Assembly (NCBI GenBank): GCA_965243245.1
Contig: OZ251536.1
Span: 1,612,001-1,676,000 of the forward strand
DNA: 64,000 nt
Direction of reading: 5' to 3'
DNA from: JAYQKL01 sp965243245
GTDB taxonomy: Bacteria; Pseudomonadota; Alphaproteobacteria; RS24
Part shown: positions 25,756-34,442 of the stretch, piece by piece
Numbering within the stretch: position 1 is the first letter of the stretch
How the letters are laid out: each line of letters opens with the position of its first letter
The notes under the pieces: model-generated
What the model was told of the DNA's origin: nothing
Seen by the model: the letters and a program-made list of their open reading frames with translations, nothing else
Databases searched by the model: none
Made by a program: the position numbers and the translations under genes

Positions 25756-26424
25756 TTATTCCTCGCTGTTCTCTTCAGTATCTTCTTGCGTACCCTCGAT
25801 GCCCTCAATACCGTCTTCGCCCTCAATGTCTTCTTCATCCTCTATATCGTCAGTCAGACCAGCAGGGGCGGCAATGGTTGCCACCGTAAAGTCACGGTCC
25901 GTAATGGTTGGGATGATGCCTTCGGGCAATTGAATGTCTGAAATGTGCAAAGAAGTACCAATCTCAGCTTCTGTGAGGTCAAGTTCGATAAATTCAGGGA
26001 TGCTTTCAGCCGGGCATAAGAGTTCAACTTTATAGCGCACAACATTCAACACACCGCCCTGTTTTAGGCCGGGGCATGTTTCTTCATTGAGGAAGTTCAC
26101 TTGCACTTCAACAGCAATTTTAGTGCCTTGACCCACCCGCAAGAAATCCGCGTGTAGGATGATGTCTTTCACCGGGTCGAGTTGAATATCACGGGCAATC
26201 ACACGGCTCGCTTTGCCCTCGACTTCAACTTCGAGCAAGGTCGCCATGATCCGGCCGCTATTATAAACCTTTGTGATATCTTTGCGCTCAAGGCTTACCG
26301 GAAGAGATGCCTTTTTATCACCATAGATGACAGCCGGAATTTTACCAGCATTGCGTAACGCCCGAACACTCCCTTTGCCGTTAAGGTCGCGGGGTTCTGC
26401 GTTAAGGTGGATAATGTCACTCAT
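25756..26424 (-). CDS. rplY: 50S ribosomal protein L25/general stress protein Ctc
   Basis: L25 binds 5S rRNA. The 222-residue form has the N-terminal L25 domain (SVRALRNAGKIPAVIYGDKK) and the C-terminal TL5 domain (LCPAESIPEFIELDLTEAEIG). It ends in a strongly acidic tail of about 30 residues rich in Glu, Asp and Gly-Ile. The tail reads as short repeats (EDIEGEDGIEGIEG). A promoter-like sequence and hairpins lie upstream. Confidence 0.95.
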   Translation of the reverse strand: MSDIIHLNAEPRDLNGKGSVRALRNAGKIPAVIYGDKKASLPVSLERKDITKVYNSGRIMATLLEVEVEGKASRVIARDIQLDPVKDIILHADFLRVGQGTKIAVEVQVNFLNEETCPGLKQGGVLNVVRYKVELLCPAESIPEFIELDLTEAEIGTSLHISDIQLPEGIIPTITDRDFTVATIAAPAGLTDDIEDEEDIEGEDGIEGIEGTQEDTEENSEE

Positions 26425-26479
26425 TATCTGAACTCCATAAAAAGTTTAATTTCACGGCTCGGTTTTGAAGAGTCTAAGT

Positions 26480-26499
26480 TATGCGCACCATTGCGCATA
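26480..26499 (-). other. Hairpin in the rplY 5' leader
   Basis: TATGCGCA (26480-26487) pairs exactly with TGCGCATA (26492-26499) around a 4-nt loop, about 55 bases before the rplY start. No T run follows on the minus strand, so it is not an obvious terminator for grxD. It may be a leader structure for L25 control. Confidence 0.4.
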
Positions 26500-26516
26500 G
26501 CTTTCAAGCGTGCCGC

Positions 26517-26545
26517 TTTATAGCCGTAAAGCTGGAATAGAGCAA
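26517..26545 (-). promoter_or_regulatory. Candidate promoter of rplY
   Basis: On the minus strand TTGCTC (26545-26540) and TATAAA (26522-26517) are 17 bases apart. The -10 matches five of six consensus bases and the -35 three of six. The predicted start near 26510 leaves a leader of about 85 bases that contains the hairpin at 26480-26499. Confidence 0.4.
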
Positions 26546-26561
26546 GTAGAAACACCTAAAA

Positions 26562-26894
26562 TCAGGCGTTTTGCATCTCAATATTCTTATCGCTTAAATA
26601 TTGGCGCAACTCATCTTCTTCGAACATTTCGCGTATAATATCGCAGCCGCCGATAAATTCACCTTTGACGTAGAGTTGCGGGATAGTCGGCCAATTTGAA
26701 AACGCTTTAATGCCTTCGCGCATTTCATCATCATCCAGAACATTCACGCCCTTGAAGGGCACGCCGAGATAGGAAAGAATCTGCACAATTTGTCCCGAAA
26801 ACCCGCATTGGGGAAATACGGGCGTTCCTTTCATAAACAAAACTACATCTGCGGATTTGGTTTCTGCTTCGATAAGTTTGTGCATTTGCGTCAT
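26562..26894 (-). CDS. grxD: Monothiol glutaredoxin (Grx4/GrxD)
   Basis: This 110-residue protein has the CGFS active site (C30) in PVFPQCGFSGQ plus WPTIPQLYV and GGCDII, the CGFS glutaredoxin pattern. Such proteins carry a shared 2Fe-2S cluster, usually together with a BolA protein. The bolA gene lies one base upstream, so the pair is co-expressed. The start at 26894 is the family start; an extended frame would overlap bolA. Confidence 0.95.
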   Translation of the reverse strand: MTQMHKLIEAETKSADVVLFMKGTPVFPQCGFSGQIVQILSYLGVPFKGVNVLDDDEMREGIKAFSNWPTIPQLYVKGEFIGGCDIIREMFEEDELRQYLSDKNIEMQNA

Positions 26895-26895
26895 T

Positions 26896-27135
26896 TTATT
26901 TCTCCTCTGGGATAGCTGTTTGCAGAGCAAGGGCATGCAGTTGGTTTCCCATACTCCCTTGTAGGGCGTCATATACTAATTTGTGCTGCTGGACACGGGT
27001 TTTTCCCTTGAATATGCTAGCGGTCACCACGGCAGCATAATGGTCGCCATCGCCGCGCAAATCGGTAATTTCAACCTGCGCATCAGGTATGGCTTGCTTG
27101 ATCATGTGTACAATGTCGGGTGCATTCATCGGCAT
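26896..27135 (-). CDS. BolA-family protein
   Basis: This 79-residue protein has the BolA fold: an N-terminal helix with IVHMIKQAIPDAQVEI, then DLRGDGDHYAAVVTAS and a histidine in QQHKLVYDAL for cluster binding with CGFS glutaredoxins. It belongs to the short BolA2/IbaG-like class. It follows the pur genes and precedes grxD on one strand, the usual alphaproteobacterial order. Confidence 0.93.
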   Translation of the reverse strand: MPMNAPDIVHMIKQAIPDAQVEITDLRGDGDHYAAVVTASIFKGKTRVQQHKLVYDALQGSMGNQLHALALQTAIPEEK

Positions 27136-27147
27136 GGGGTCATTCCT

Positions 27148-27180
27148 TTTGCGGGCCTTTTGCGGGCCTTTGGCGGGCCT
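27148..27180. repeat. Three 11-bp tandem copies between purL and bolA
   Basis: The unit TTTGCGGGCCT occurs three times in a row, the third with one change. The array lies between the bolA start codon and the purL stop. On the minus strand it sits just upstream of bolA, near its ribosome site. Confidence 0.85.
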
Positions 27181-27202
27181 TTTGCTTTTACTGGGTTAGA
27201 TT

Positions 27203-29449
27203 TTAATTTACCCCGCTCATATAGTTTGGGAACCAGTTTTCATGTGCTTGTTTAAGCTCATCTATAGATATGAGAACAGTCTCGTCCAATGTCAACTCAT
27301 GCCCGCCTGTTTGCCCAAGCTCAGCGATATAAATCCGCTTATTTTTAGCGTTTTCTATGAAAGCCTCTTTTTTGCTTTGTGAGACGCAAACCACATAGCG
27401 GGCTTGGTCTTCGCCGAACCAAAAAGCATGCGCTGGCACATTATGTGTCGTAAGATTGCTCATAGAGGCAACGCTAAAGCCAATCTTGCGCGGCAGGGAC
27501 ATTTCAATAAGTGCTATCAGCAAACCGCCATCTGACACATCATGCACGGCTGTGAAATCACCGCGGGCGATACATGCGCGGATAAAATGCCCATGGGTTT
27601 TTTCTAAATTCAAATCCACTGGCGGCGGCGCGCCTAGATTTGTAGGTGCGCGCCCAATGACATCACGCAAATAAAGCGAACACCCAAGATGCCCCTTCGT
27701 TTCACCCATGACAAATATGCACTCGCCAGCATTTTTGAAAACCGCATCAGTTCGTTTTTCAATATCTGCCAATACGCCAACGCCGCCAATTGCAGGGGTT
27801 GGTAAAATGCCTGTTCCATTGGTCTCATTATATAAGGACACATTGCCCGACACGACAGGATAATCAAGCACGCGTCCAGCTTCGCCCATGCCTTCAAGAC
27901 AACCAACAAGCTGCCCCATAATCTCGGGTCTTTCGGGATTGCCGAAGTTCAGACAATTCGTCATGGCAAGCGGCTTGGCCCCCGTGGCAGAAATATTTCG
28001 GTAAGTTTCTGCGACGGCTTGCTTGGTGCCTTCAACGGGGTGAGCATAGCAATAGCGCGGGGTCACATCTGTACTGATAGCCAGCCCTTTTTGCGTGCCA
28101 TGGACTCTGACCATAGCAGCATCACCGCCGGGGCGCGCGACCGTATCTCCCATCACCATATAATCATATTGCTCCCAAACCCAGCGCCGTGAAGCCAGAT
28201 CAGGACTAGAGAGCATCATTTTGAGGGTCTTTGCCCAATTTGTCGGGGCGGGCACATTTTTAGCTAAAATATAGTCGCGTTTTGGCGTCGCCGTATAAGG
28301 GCGTTCATAGGCGGGCGCACCATCAGCTAATGCACCAAGAGGCATATCCGCTTTAACATCCCCCTCATAAATAACAACCATGCGCTCGGTATCTGTGAGC
28401 TTGCCGATAACAGCAAAATCCAATCCCCAACGTTTAAAAATTTCTTCAGCTTCGCTCTCGCGCCCCGGCTTGAGAACCATCAACATACGCTCTTGGCTTT
28501 CTGATAAGAGCATTTCATAGGCGGTCATTTTGGTTTCACGACAAGGAACTTTATCAAGATTAAGCTCAATGCCAACGCCGCCCTTATCCGCCATCTCAAT
28601 CGAAGAAGAGGTCAATCCAGCCGCGCCCATATCCTGAATACTAATAATGGCATCAGAGGCCATTAATTCTAGGCACGCCTCAAGCAGTAGCTTTTCAGTG
28701 AATGGATCGCCGACCTGAACAGTCGGGCGTTTTTCTTCAGACGCATCATCAAACGCAGTCGAAGCCATCGTCGCGCCATGGATGCCATCACGCCCCGTCT
28801 TAGAGCCAACATAAACCACAGAATTGCCGATGCCAGTGGCTTTGGCATAGAAAATTTTATCAGCCTTTGCCAATCCGACACACATAGCATTGACTAAAAT
28901 ATTGCCATTATAGCTATCATCAAAATTAACTTCACCGCCAATAGTTGGCACGCCAATGCAATTACCATATCCGCCAATGCCAGCGATAACGCCTGCGACT
29001 AAATGCTTGGTTTTTGGATGGCTTGGATTGCCAAAACGCAAGGCATTCAGATTTGCTACCGGGCGTGCGCCCATAGTGAAAACATCGCGCATAATACCGC
29101 CAACACCTGTCGCCGCACCCTGATAGGGTTCAATAAAAGAGGGGTGGTTGTGGCTTTCCATTTTGAAAACGGCAGCATCACCATCACCAATATCAATAAC
29201 GCCGGCATTTTCTCCTGGACCCTGAATAACCTGCTTACCGCGCGTTGGCAATTTTGCCAAAAATTTTCGAGAAGATTTATAAGAACAATGCTCCGACCAC
29301 ATGACAGAAAAAACACCCAATTCTGTCATATTGGGAATCCGCCCCATATGCTCAATAATAAGCTGATACTCGCTAGGTGTCAGTCCGTGTTCGCCAATAA
29401 TCGCGTCAGTCACCCATGTGTCATTTACGGTATCGACTTTATGCTTCAT
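27203..29449 (-). CDS. purL: Phosphoribosylformylglycinamidine synthase subunit PurL
   Basis: PurL is the synthetase subunit that converts FGAR to FGAM with ATP and ammonia from PurQ. At 748 residues it is the small form that works with PurS and PurQ, both encoded directly upstream. Motifs include SEHCSYKSSRKFL (N-terminal), ESHNHPSFIEPYQGAATGVG and DMGAAGLTSSS, with the second half repeating the AIR-synthase fold (HDVSDGGLLIALIEMSL). It overlaps purQ by four bases. Confidence 0.97.
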   Translation of the reverse strand: MKHKVDTVNDTWVTDAIIGEHGLTPSEYQLIIEHMGRIPNMTELGVFSVMWSEHCSYKSSRKFLAKLPTRGKQVIQGPGENAGVIDIGDGDAAVFKMESHNHPSFIEPYQGAATGVGGIMRDVFTMGARPVANLNALRFGNPSHPKTKHLVAGVIAGIGGYGNCIGVPTIGGEVNFDDSYNGNILVNAMCVGLAKADKIFYAKATGIGNSVVYVGSKTGRDGIHGATMASTAFDDASEEKRPTVQVGDPFTEKLLLEACLELMASDAIISIQDMGAAGLTSSSIEMADKGGVGIELNLDKVPCRETKMTAYEMLLSESQERMLMVLKPGRESEAEEIFKRWGLDFAVIGKLTDTERMVVIYEGDVKADMPLGALADGAPAYERPYTATPKRDYILAKNVPAPTNWAKTLKMMLSSPDLASRRWVWEQYDYMVMGDTVARPGGDAAMVRVHGTQKGLAISTDVTPRYCYAHPVEGTKQAVAETYRNISATGAKPLAMTNCLNFGNPERPEIMGQLVGCLEGMGEAGRVLDYPVVSGNVSLYNETNGTGILPTPAIGGVGVLADIEKRTDAVFKNAGECIFVMGETKGHLGCSLYLRDVIGRAPTNLGAPPPVDLNLEKTHGHFIRACIARGDFTAVHDVSDGGLLIALIEMSLPRKIGFSVASMSNLTTHNVPAHAFWFGEDQARYVVCVSQSKKEAFIENAKNKRIYIAELGQTGGHELTLDETVLISIDELKQAHENWFPNYMSGVN

Positions 29450-30114
29450 GACGCAAACGCCGCCAAACTGTCAAAAATAGCTTTCCCGTCCGTGCCGCCC
29501 AAAGACTTATCAGCCAAGCGTTCAGGGTGAGGCATCATCCCCAGCACATTTCCATGCTCATTCACAATCCCGGCAATATCCATAGATGAGCCATTCGGAT
29601 TGTCATCTTGGGCATAGCGAAAGGCAATTTTTCCATCGCCGTCAAGTTTTTTCAAAATTTCATCATCGGCAAAATAATTCCCCTCATTATGAGCCACCGG
29701 AAGGGTGATTTTATCCCCCTCATTATATTTTTGCGTGAAAGGCGCCGCCGCGCGTTCAACGATTAAGCGGGTATCTCGGCACACAAAATTCAGCCCCTTA
29801 TTGCGGATTAAAACGCCGGGGAGTAAACCGCATTCGGTTAATATTTGAAAGCCATTGCAAATACCAATGATTGGCACGCCTTGCTCGGCGCGTTTAACGA
29901 CTTCGGTCATAATTGGACTATTTGCCGCCATTGAGCCGCAGCGCAAATAATCGCCATAGGAAAATCCGCCCGGCAAAATAATGGCGTCCATAGCGGGAAG
30001 TTCAGATGCGCCATGCCAGACCATAACCGGCTTTTGTCCGCAAGCTGCTTCGAGACAAATAGCGACATCGCGGTCACAATTTGAGCCCGGAAATACAATG
30101 ATAGCCGTTTTCAT
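29446..30114 (-). CDS. purQ: Phosphoribosylformylglycinamidine synthase subunit PurQ (glutaminase)
   Basis: This class I glutamine amidotransferase supplies ammonia to PurL. The 222-residue protein has VFPGSNCDRD at the N-terminus, the nucleophile cysteine in GICNGFQIL and the catalytic pair in MMPHPERL. It begins one base after purS and overlaps purL by four bases, which fits a fixed-ratio complex. Confidence 0.97.
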   Translation of the reverse strand: MKTAIIVFPGSNCDRDVAICLEAACGQKPVMVWHGASELPAMDAIILPGGFSYGDYLRCGSMAANSPIMTEVVKRAEQGVPIIGICNGFQILTECGLLPGVLIRNKGLNFVCRDTRLIVERAAAPFTQKYNEGDKITLPVAHNEGNYFADDEILKKLDGDGKIAFRYAQDDNPNGSSMDIAGIVNEHGNVLGMMPHPERLADKSLGGTDGKAIFDSLAAFAS

Positions 30115-30115
30115 T

Positions 30116-30364
30116 TTATGACGCCGTTTCTATTTCAATGTCATAATTTTCAATGACCGTGTTCGCCAGAAGCATTTCACACATTTTGGTTAGTTGGTTA
30201 TGCGCTTTTTGAGCATTGGTTTCAGTTAATTCAACCTCGATTAGCTTGCCTTGTCGAATATCCTCGACGCCGCCGAAACTCAATTGAGTGAGGGCGTTTT
30301 TAATGGCTTTTCCTTGCGGGTCAAGGACGCCATTTTTGAGTCTGATTTTGATGGTAGCCTTCAT
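30116..30364 (-). CDS. purS: Phosphoribosylformylglycinamidine synthase subunit PurS
   Basis: This 82-residue protein is the small structural subunit that bridges PurL and PurQ in the three-protein FGAM synthase. It has LKNGVLDPQGKAIKNAL and the beta-alpha-beta fold with IRQGKLIEVEL. It lies between purC and purQ with gaps of 23 and one base. Confidence 0.95.
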   Translation of the reverse strand: MKATIKIRLKNGVLDPQGKAIKNALTQLSFGGVEDIRQGKLIEVELTETNAQKAHNQLTKMCEMLLANTVIENYDIEIETAS

Positions 30365-30387
30365 ATTATTACCTTTTGATAGACGCG

Positions 30388-31125
30388 CTATGAGCTTTGT
30401 TTGTCACTGAGTAATCCCAATCGTTTTGCGACTTCTCGATAAGCCTCAAGCGCGCCGCCAAGGTCATGGCGGAATCTGTCTTTATCGAGTTTCTCATTGG
30501 TTTTGGCATCCCAAAGGCGGCAACTATCAGGGCTAATTTCGTCAGCCAGAATAATTTGATGACCTTCATCAACATAGAGGCGTCCAAATTCGAGTTTGAA
30601 ATCGACCAGCTTGATTTTAAAAGCTTGGAACATGCCGCACATAAAATCATTAATGCGTAATCCAAGTCCTGTCATTTCTTCAAGCTCGGCTTCTGTCGCC
30701 CAGCCAAAGGCGGTGATGTGGTCGGGGCAAACCATCGGGTCGCTCAGGGCATCATCCTTGTAATAAAATTCGACAATCGTGCGCGGGAGCGTCTCGCCTT
30801 CGGCGATCCCAAGGCGTTCAGAGAGCGACCCCGCCGCAATGTTGCGAATAACCACTTCAATAGGAATAATTTCCACTTCCCTAATTAATTGTTCGCGCAT
30901 GTTCAAGGTTTTGATAAAATGAGTGGGAATCCCAAGCTGTGCCAGTTGCATGAAAATATATTCGCAAATGCGTTGGTTAAGAACGCCTTTGCCATCAATG
31001 ATAGCGTGTTTTTCAGCGTTAAAAGCGGTGGCATCATCTTTGAAGTGCTGAACAAGCAAGCCGTTTTCAGGTCCTTTATAAAGGGTCTTGGCTTTTCCTT
31101 CGTAGATTTTTTTACGTGAGGGCAT
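30388..31125 (-). CDS. purC: SAICAR synthetase (phosphoribosylaminoimidazole-succinocarboxamide synthase)
   Basis: PurC joins aspartate to CAIR with ATP in purine synthesis. The 245-residue protein has YEGKAKTLY, PIEVVIRNIAAGSLS, LVDFKLEFGR and ILADEISPDSCRLWD, all signature segments. It is the first gene of the purCSQL run. Four 15-bp tandem repeats lie 40-99 bases upstream, in the expected promoter region. Confidence 0.97.
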   Translation of the reverse strand: MPSRKKIYEGKAKTLYKGPENGLLVQHFKDDATAFNAEKHAIIDGKGVLNQRICEYIFMQLAQLGIPTHFIKTLNMREQLIREVEIIPIEVVIRNIAAGSLSERLGIAEGETLPRTIVEFYYKDDALSDPMVCPDHITAFGWATEAELEEMTGLGLRINDFMCGMFQAFKIKLVDFKLEFGRLYVDEGHQIILADEISPDSCRLWDAKTNEKLDKDRFRHDLGGALEAYREVAKRLGLLSDKQSS

Positions 31126-31164
31126 TCAGTTCTCCTAATATCAGTTTTTTTAATAATTGGCTTA

Positions 31165-31224
31165 TTTTAATATGACTCGTTTTAATATGACTCGTTTTAA
31201 TATGACTCGTTTTAATATGACTCG
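31165..31224. repeat. Four perfect 15-bp tandem repeats upstream of purC
   Basis: The unit TTTTAATATGACTCG is present four times without any change, at 31165, 31180, 31195 and 31210. It fills half of the gap between purB and purC. On the minus strand each unit reads CGAGTCATATTAAAA. There are no spacers, so it is not a CRISPR array. Confidence 0.95.
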
Positions 31225-31246
31225 AGGGCTATGAGTACCGCCGCCA

Positions 31247-32545
31247 TTATGCGTCTTTAAACACACGTTTAAAGATAGTATCGACATGCTTCAAGTGATA
31301 ATCGAGGTCAAATAAATTCTCTAATTCTTGCGCCGATAGAACGGCTTGAATTTCATCATCTGCTTTAAGTAAATCCAGAAAAACCGCATCGGTGCGCCAT
31401 ACAGGCATGGCATTGCGCTGTACCAGCCTATAGGCATCTTCGCGGGCAAGCCCGGCTTGGGTAAGTGCTAACAAGACACGCTGGGAATGGATTAAACCGC
31501 CAAGTTTATCCATATTGGCGCGCATACGCTCGGGATAAATGAGTAGCTTATCAATCACGCCGGTCAAGCGCACAAGAGCGAAATCTAGTGTGACGGTTGC
31601 ATCTGGCCCGATCATGCGCTCGACAGAGCTGTGCGAAATATCACGTTCGTGCCAGAGGGCAACATTTTCCATTGCGGGCATAACCATGCCTCGGACGAGG
31701 CGTGCAAGGCCGGTGAGGTTTTCTGTTAGCACAGGATTGCGCTTATGGGGCATGGCGGAGGAACCTTTTTGCCCTTGGGAAAAATATTCCTCGGCTTCGA
31801 GAACTTCTGTACGTTGGAGGTGGCGAATCTCAACGGCAAGGCGTTCAATGGAAGACGCAATAACGCCTAAAACGGCAAAGAACATGGCATGGCGGTCACG
31901 GGGGATGACTTGGGTTGAGATAGGTTCAACGGCAAGTCCCATTTGTTTTGCAACATGGGCTTCAATAGATGGGTCAATATTAGCAAATGTGCCAATCGCA
32001 CCAGATATTGCACAAGTAGCGATTTCTTTACGGGCCGATAGGAGGCGTTGATGATTGCGTTCAAACTCGGCATAGGCTTGGGCGAGTTTAAGTCCAAAAG
32101 TTGTTGGTTCAGCATGAATGGCGTGACTGCGTCCAATGGTGACAGTGTCTTTATGCTCAAAGGCGCGTTTTTTAAGGGTGCTGAGTAATTTTTGCAAGTC
32201 CTTTAGTAATAAATCAGCGGCGCGGACAAGCTGGACATTTAAACATGTATCCAACACGTCTGAGGACGTCATGCCTTGGTGAACAAAACGCGCTTCTTTG
32301 CCGACATGTTCTGATAGGCTGGTTAGGAACGCTATCACATCATGTTTTACCTCGCGCTCAATTTCGTCAATGCGCTCAACATCAAAGCCGCCGCGTGCGC
32401 GTACGGCATCTAGAGCCGCTTGGGGAACAATTCCCAAATTGACCATGGCCTCAAGAGCATGTGTCTCAATATCCAGCCAAATACCAAAGCGGCTTTTAGG
32501 CGTCCAAATGGAAGCCATTTCTTCTCGCGCATATCTTGGAATCAT
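31247..32545 (-). CDS. purB: Adenylosuccinate lyase
   Basis: PurB cleaves SAICAR and adenylosuccinate, so it acts twice in purine synthesis. The 432-residue protein has the superfamily signature SSAMPHKRNP with GSSAMPHKRNPVLTENL, the TSSDVLDTCLNVQL segment and GRSHAIHAEPTTFGLK. It follows radC on the same strand and precedes purC across a repeat-filled gap of about 120 bases. Confidence 0.97.
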   Translation of the reverse strand: MIPRYAREEMASIWTPKSRFGIWLDIETHALEAMVNLGIVPQAALDAVRARGGFDVERIDEIEREVKHDVIAFLTSLSEHVGKEARFVHQGMTSSDVLDTCLNVQLVRAADLLLKDLQKLLSTLKKRAFEHKDTVTIGRSHAIHAEPTTFGLKLAQAYAEFERNHQRLLSARKEIATCAISGAIGTFANIDPSIEAHVAKQMGLAVEPISTQVIPRDRHAMFFAVLGVIASSIERLAVEIRHLQRTEVLEAEEYFSQGQKGSSAMPHKRNPVLTENLTGLARLVRGMVMPAMENVALWHERDISHSSVERMIGPDATVTLDFALVRLTGVIDKLLIYPERMRANMDKLGGLIHSQRVLLALTQAGLAREDAYRLVQRNAMPVWRTDAVFLDLLKADDEIQAVLSAQELENLFDLDYHLKHVDTIFKRVFKDA

Positions 32546-32584
32546 TAAATATCTCCTGCCTTGCAGATATAACCGAAAAACCCC

Positions 32585-32621
32585 TGAGTCTCAATATTTG
32601 AGTCTCAATATTTGAGTCTCA
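32585..32621. repeat. 14-bp tandem repeat between radC and purB
   Basis: TGAGTCTCAATATT is present at 32585 and 32599, and its first nine bases again at 32613. The array fills most of the gap between the radC stop and the purB start, and on the minus strand it lies upstream of purB. Confidence 0.85.
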
Positions 32622-33335
32622 TTACAGTAGGTTTAATAATTTAAAGCTGGCAACTTCTTTGCGCCCGACAACCAAATGATCATGCAAAACAATGCCTAGA
32701 TTTTCACAAATATCCTTTAAATGTAGGGTCATGTCGATATCGGCTTGCGAGGGCTTTGGGTCGCCGCTGGGGTGGTTGTGGGCAATCACAATGCCGGAGG
32801 CACTTAAGCTAATGGCGCGGCGCGCAATTTCACGTGGATATACGGGCGTATGGTCAACTGTACCCTGCGAGATAAGTTCATCTGTGATAATGGCATTGCG
32901 TCGGTCCAGAAAAATAACTCTGAATTCCTCAATATCTTTTTCTGCCATTTGTGTGCGGCAATAGGTCTTTAAGTCATCCCAAGAGTTAATAACACTGCGA
33001 TGCATGATTTTGCTTTGCCCCATTTGTTGTGCCAAGGCTTCGATGAGTTTCAGCACATAAACGGTTTGCTCGCCAATGCCGTCTACCGTCCCTAGCAGGT
33101 CAACGCGTGCGCCAAGCACAGCTGAAATATCACCGAAACGCTTGAGCAGATCTTTTGCCATTGGTTTGGTGTCTTTGCGGGCATTGGCAAGAAACAAAAC
33201 GCTCTCTAGCATTTCATAATCAGCCAAGGCTTGCGGGTTCTTCATAAACCGCGCTTTGAGCCTCTGCCTGTGTCCAGTTTGGTGAGATGCTTCTTTTACA
33301 TTAGCTTTATTTTTATCTTTATCTTTAGGCGTCAT
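32622..33335 (-). CDS. radC: RadC family JAB-domain protein
   Basis: This 237-residue protein has the N-terminal helix-hairpin-helix-like region (LGTVDGIGEQTVYVLKLI) and a C-terminal JAMM metalloprotease-like domain with HNHPSGDPKPSQADID, so the metal-binding residues are intact. The radC name reflects old repair phenotypes; the biochemical role is not settled. It is chromosomal here, between map and purB. Confidence 0.93.
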   Translation of the reverse strand: MTPKDKDKNKANVKEASHQTGHRQRLKARFMKNPQALADYEMLESVLFLANARKDTKPMAKDLLKRFGDISAVLGARVDLLGTVDGIGEQTVYVLKLIEALAQQMGQSKIMHRSVINSWDDLKTYCRTQMAEKDIEEFRVIFLDRRNAIITDELISQGTVDHTPVYPREIARRAISLSASGIVIAHNHPSGDPKPSQADIDMTLHLKDICENLGIVLHDHLVVGRKEVASFKLLNLL

Positions 33336-33355
33336 AATTGTTCTTAATTTAGGGC

Positions 33356-34186
33356 TTATTCTAGCATTTGTTTATGGGGTTCATGTAATCCTTGTGGCGA
33401 GAGGGTGAATATCTCATAGCCGTCCTCGCTCACGCCGATTGTATGCTCAAACTGTGCAGATAAGGATCTGTCGCGGGTGACGCTTGTCCAGCCGTCTGGT
33501 AATATTTTGACGCCTGCCTTACCAAGATTGAGCATGGGTTCAATGGTGAAAATCATGCCTTGCTGAAGCGCCATGCCTTGGCGGGCGTGTCCGTAATGCA
33601 AGATATTGGGCGCATCGTGAAAAATCTGTCCGATGCCATGCCCGCAAAAGTCACGGACAACAGCTAAATGCTGCGCCTTTGCATGGGCTTGGATAGCCGC
33701 GCCAATATCGCCGAGCGTCGCGCCGGGGCGTACCGCCTCAATGCCTAACAGCATGGCTTGATAGGTGTGATCCATTAAGCGTTTGGCTTTAATAGGCACA
33801 TGTCCAACGCCAAACATACGGCTGTGGTCACCATGCCATCCTTCATAAATCAAGGTCACATCAATATTGAGGATGTCGCCTTCTTTCAAAACCCGCTTCC
33901 CCGGAATACCATGACAGACAATATGATTAAGTGAGGTGCAGATTGATTTGGTGAAGCCACGATAATTCAGCGGCGCAGGGACAGCACCATGGTCAAGAAT
34001 GAACGCATAAGCCAGCTGGTTCAGCTCATCCGTCGTGATGCCCGGTTGCACATGCGGATAAAGCATATCAATACATTCAGCCGCCATGCGTCCCACCACC
34101 CGCATGGCTTCAAAGGCTTCGCGCCCATGCAGTTTGACTTGTCCGGTATTGACCAGCGGCGCAGATTTGGCATCAATATAATTCAT
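33356..34186 (-). CDS. map: Methionine aminopeptidase, type I
   Basis: Map removes the N-terminal methionine from new proteins. The 276-residue enzyme has NHIVCHGIPGKRVLKEGDILNID, the metal ligands in DVTLIYEGWHGDHSRMFGVG, then HGIGQIFHDAPNILHYG and the glutamate in TIEPMLNLG. It precedes radC by 20 bases and lies upstream of the tRNA-Leu gene on the opposite strand. Confidence 0.96.
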   Translation of the reverse strand: MNYIDAKSAPLVNTGQVKLHGREAFEAMRVVGRMAAECIDMLYPHVQPGITTDELNQLAYAFILDHGAVPAPLNYRGFTKSICTSLNHIVCHGIPGKRVLKEGDILNIDVTLIYEGWHGDHSRMFGVGHVPIKAKRLMDHTYQAMLLGIEAVRPGATLGDIGAAIQAHAKAQHLAVVRDFCGHGIGQIFHDAPNILHYGHARQGMALQQGMIFTIEPMLNLGKAGVKILPDGWTSVTRDRSLSAQFEHTIGVSEDGYEIFTLSPQGLHEPHKQMLE

Positions 34187-34278
34187 AGTTTGTTTCTAAC
34201 ATATAAAAGCCTTATCTCGCCAGTTTTAGCACAGCTCGGTTTGTTTTTATATTTTTGTGGGTTTTTAGATTTTGAGAC

Positions 34279-34307
34279 TTGGGAAATTTTTCATCCTTTG
34301 CTATAGC
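34279..34307 (+). promoter_or_regulatory. Candidate promoter of tRNA-Leu
   Basis: TTGGGA (34279-34284) and TATAGC (34302-34307) are exactly 17 bases apart, 15 bases before the tRNA. Both hexamers match consensus in four of six positions, and the placement suits a start near 34314. Confidence 0.5.
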
Positions 34308-34322
34308 AATGTTTCACCGATT

Positions 34323-34409
34323 GGCCCCCTGGCGGAATTGGTAGACGCAGGAGACTTAAAATCTTCGTCCGTAAGCGGAGTGCCGGTTCAAGTCCGGCGG
34401 GGGCCACCA
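34323..34409 (+). tRNA. tRNA-Leu (anticodon UAA)
   Basis: The 87-base sequence folds as a class II tRNA. The acceptor GGCCCCC pairs with GGGGGCC and the 3' A-CCA is encoded. The D arm is GCGGAATTGGTAGACGC, the anticodon stem is GGAGA/TCTTC and the T arm is GCCGG/CCGGC. The loop CTTAAAA puts the anticodon TAA at 34357-34359, so it reads UUA and possibly UUG. The long variable arm is typical for leucine. Confidence 0.97.
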
Positions 34410-34442
34410 CGCTCACGCCTATTTTATTTGCGCCCGCTTATT

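Noticed and set aside
29003..29530. Plus-strand frame of 175 codons opposite purL and purQ
   Set aside because: It is the complement of well-conserved purL/purQ codons and has no signature of its own.
31165..31224. Regular repeats that could suggest a CRISPR array
   Set aside because: The 15-bp units are directly adjacent with no spacers, so this is a simple tandem array.
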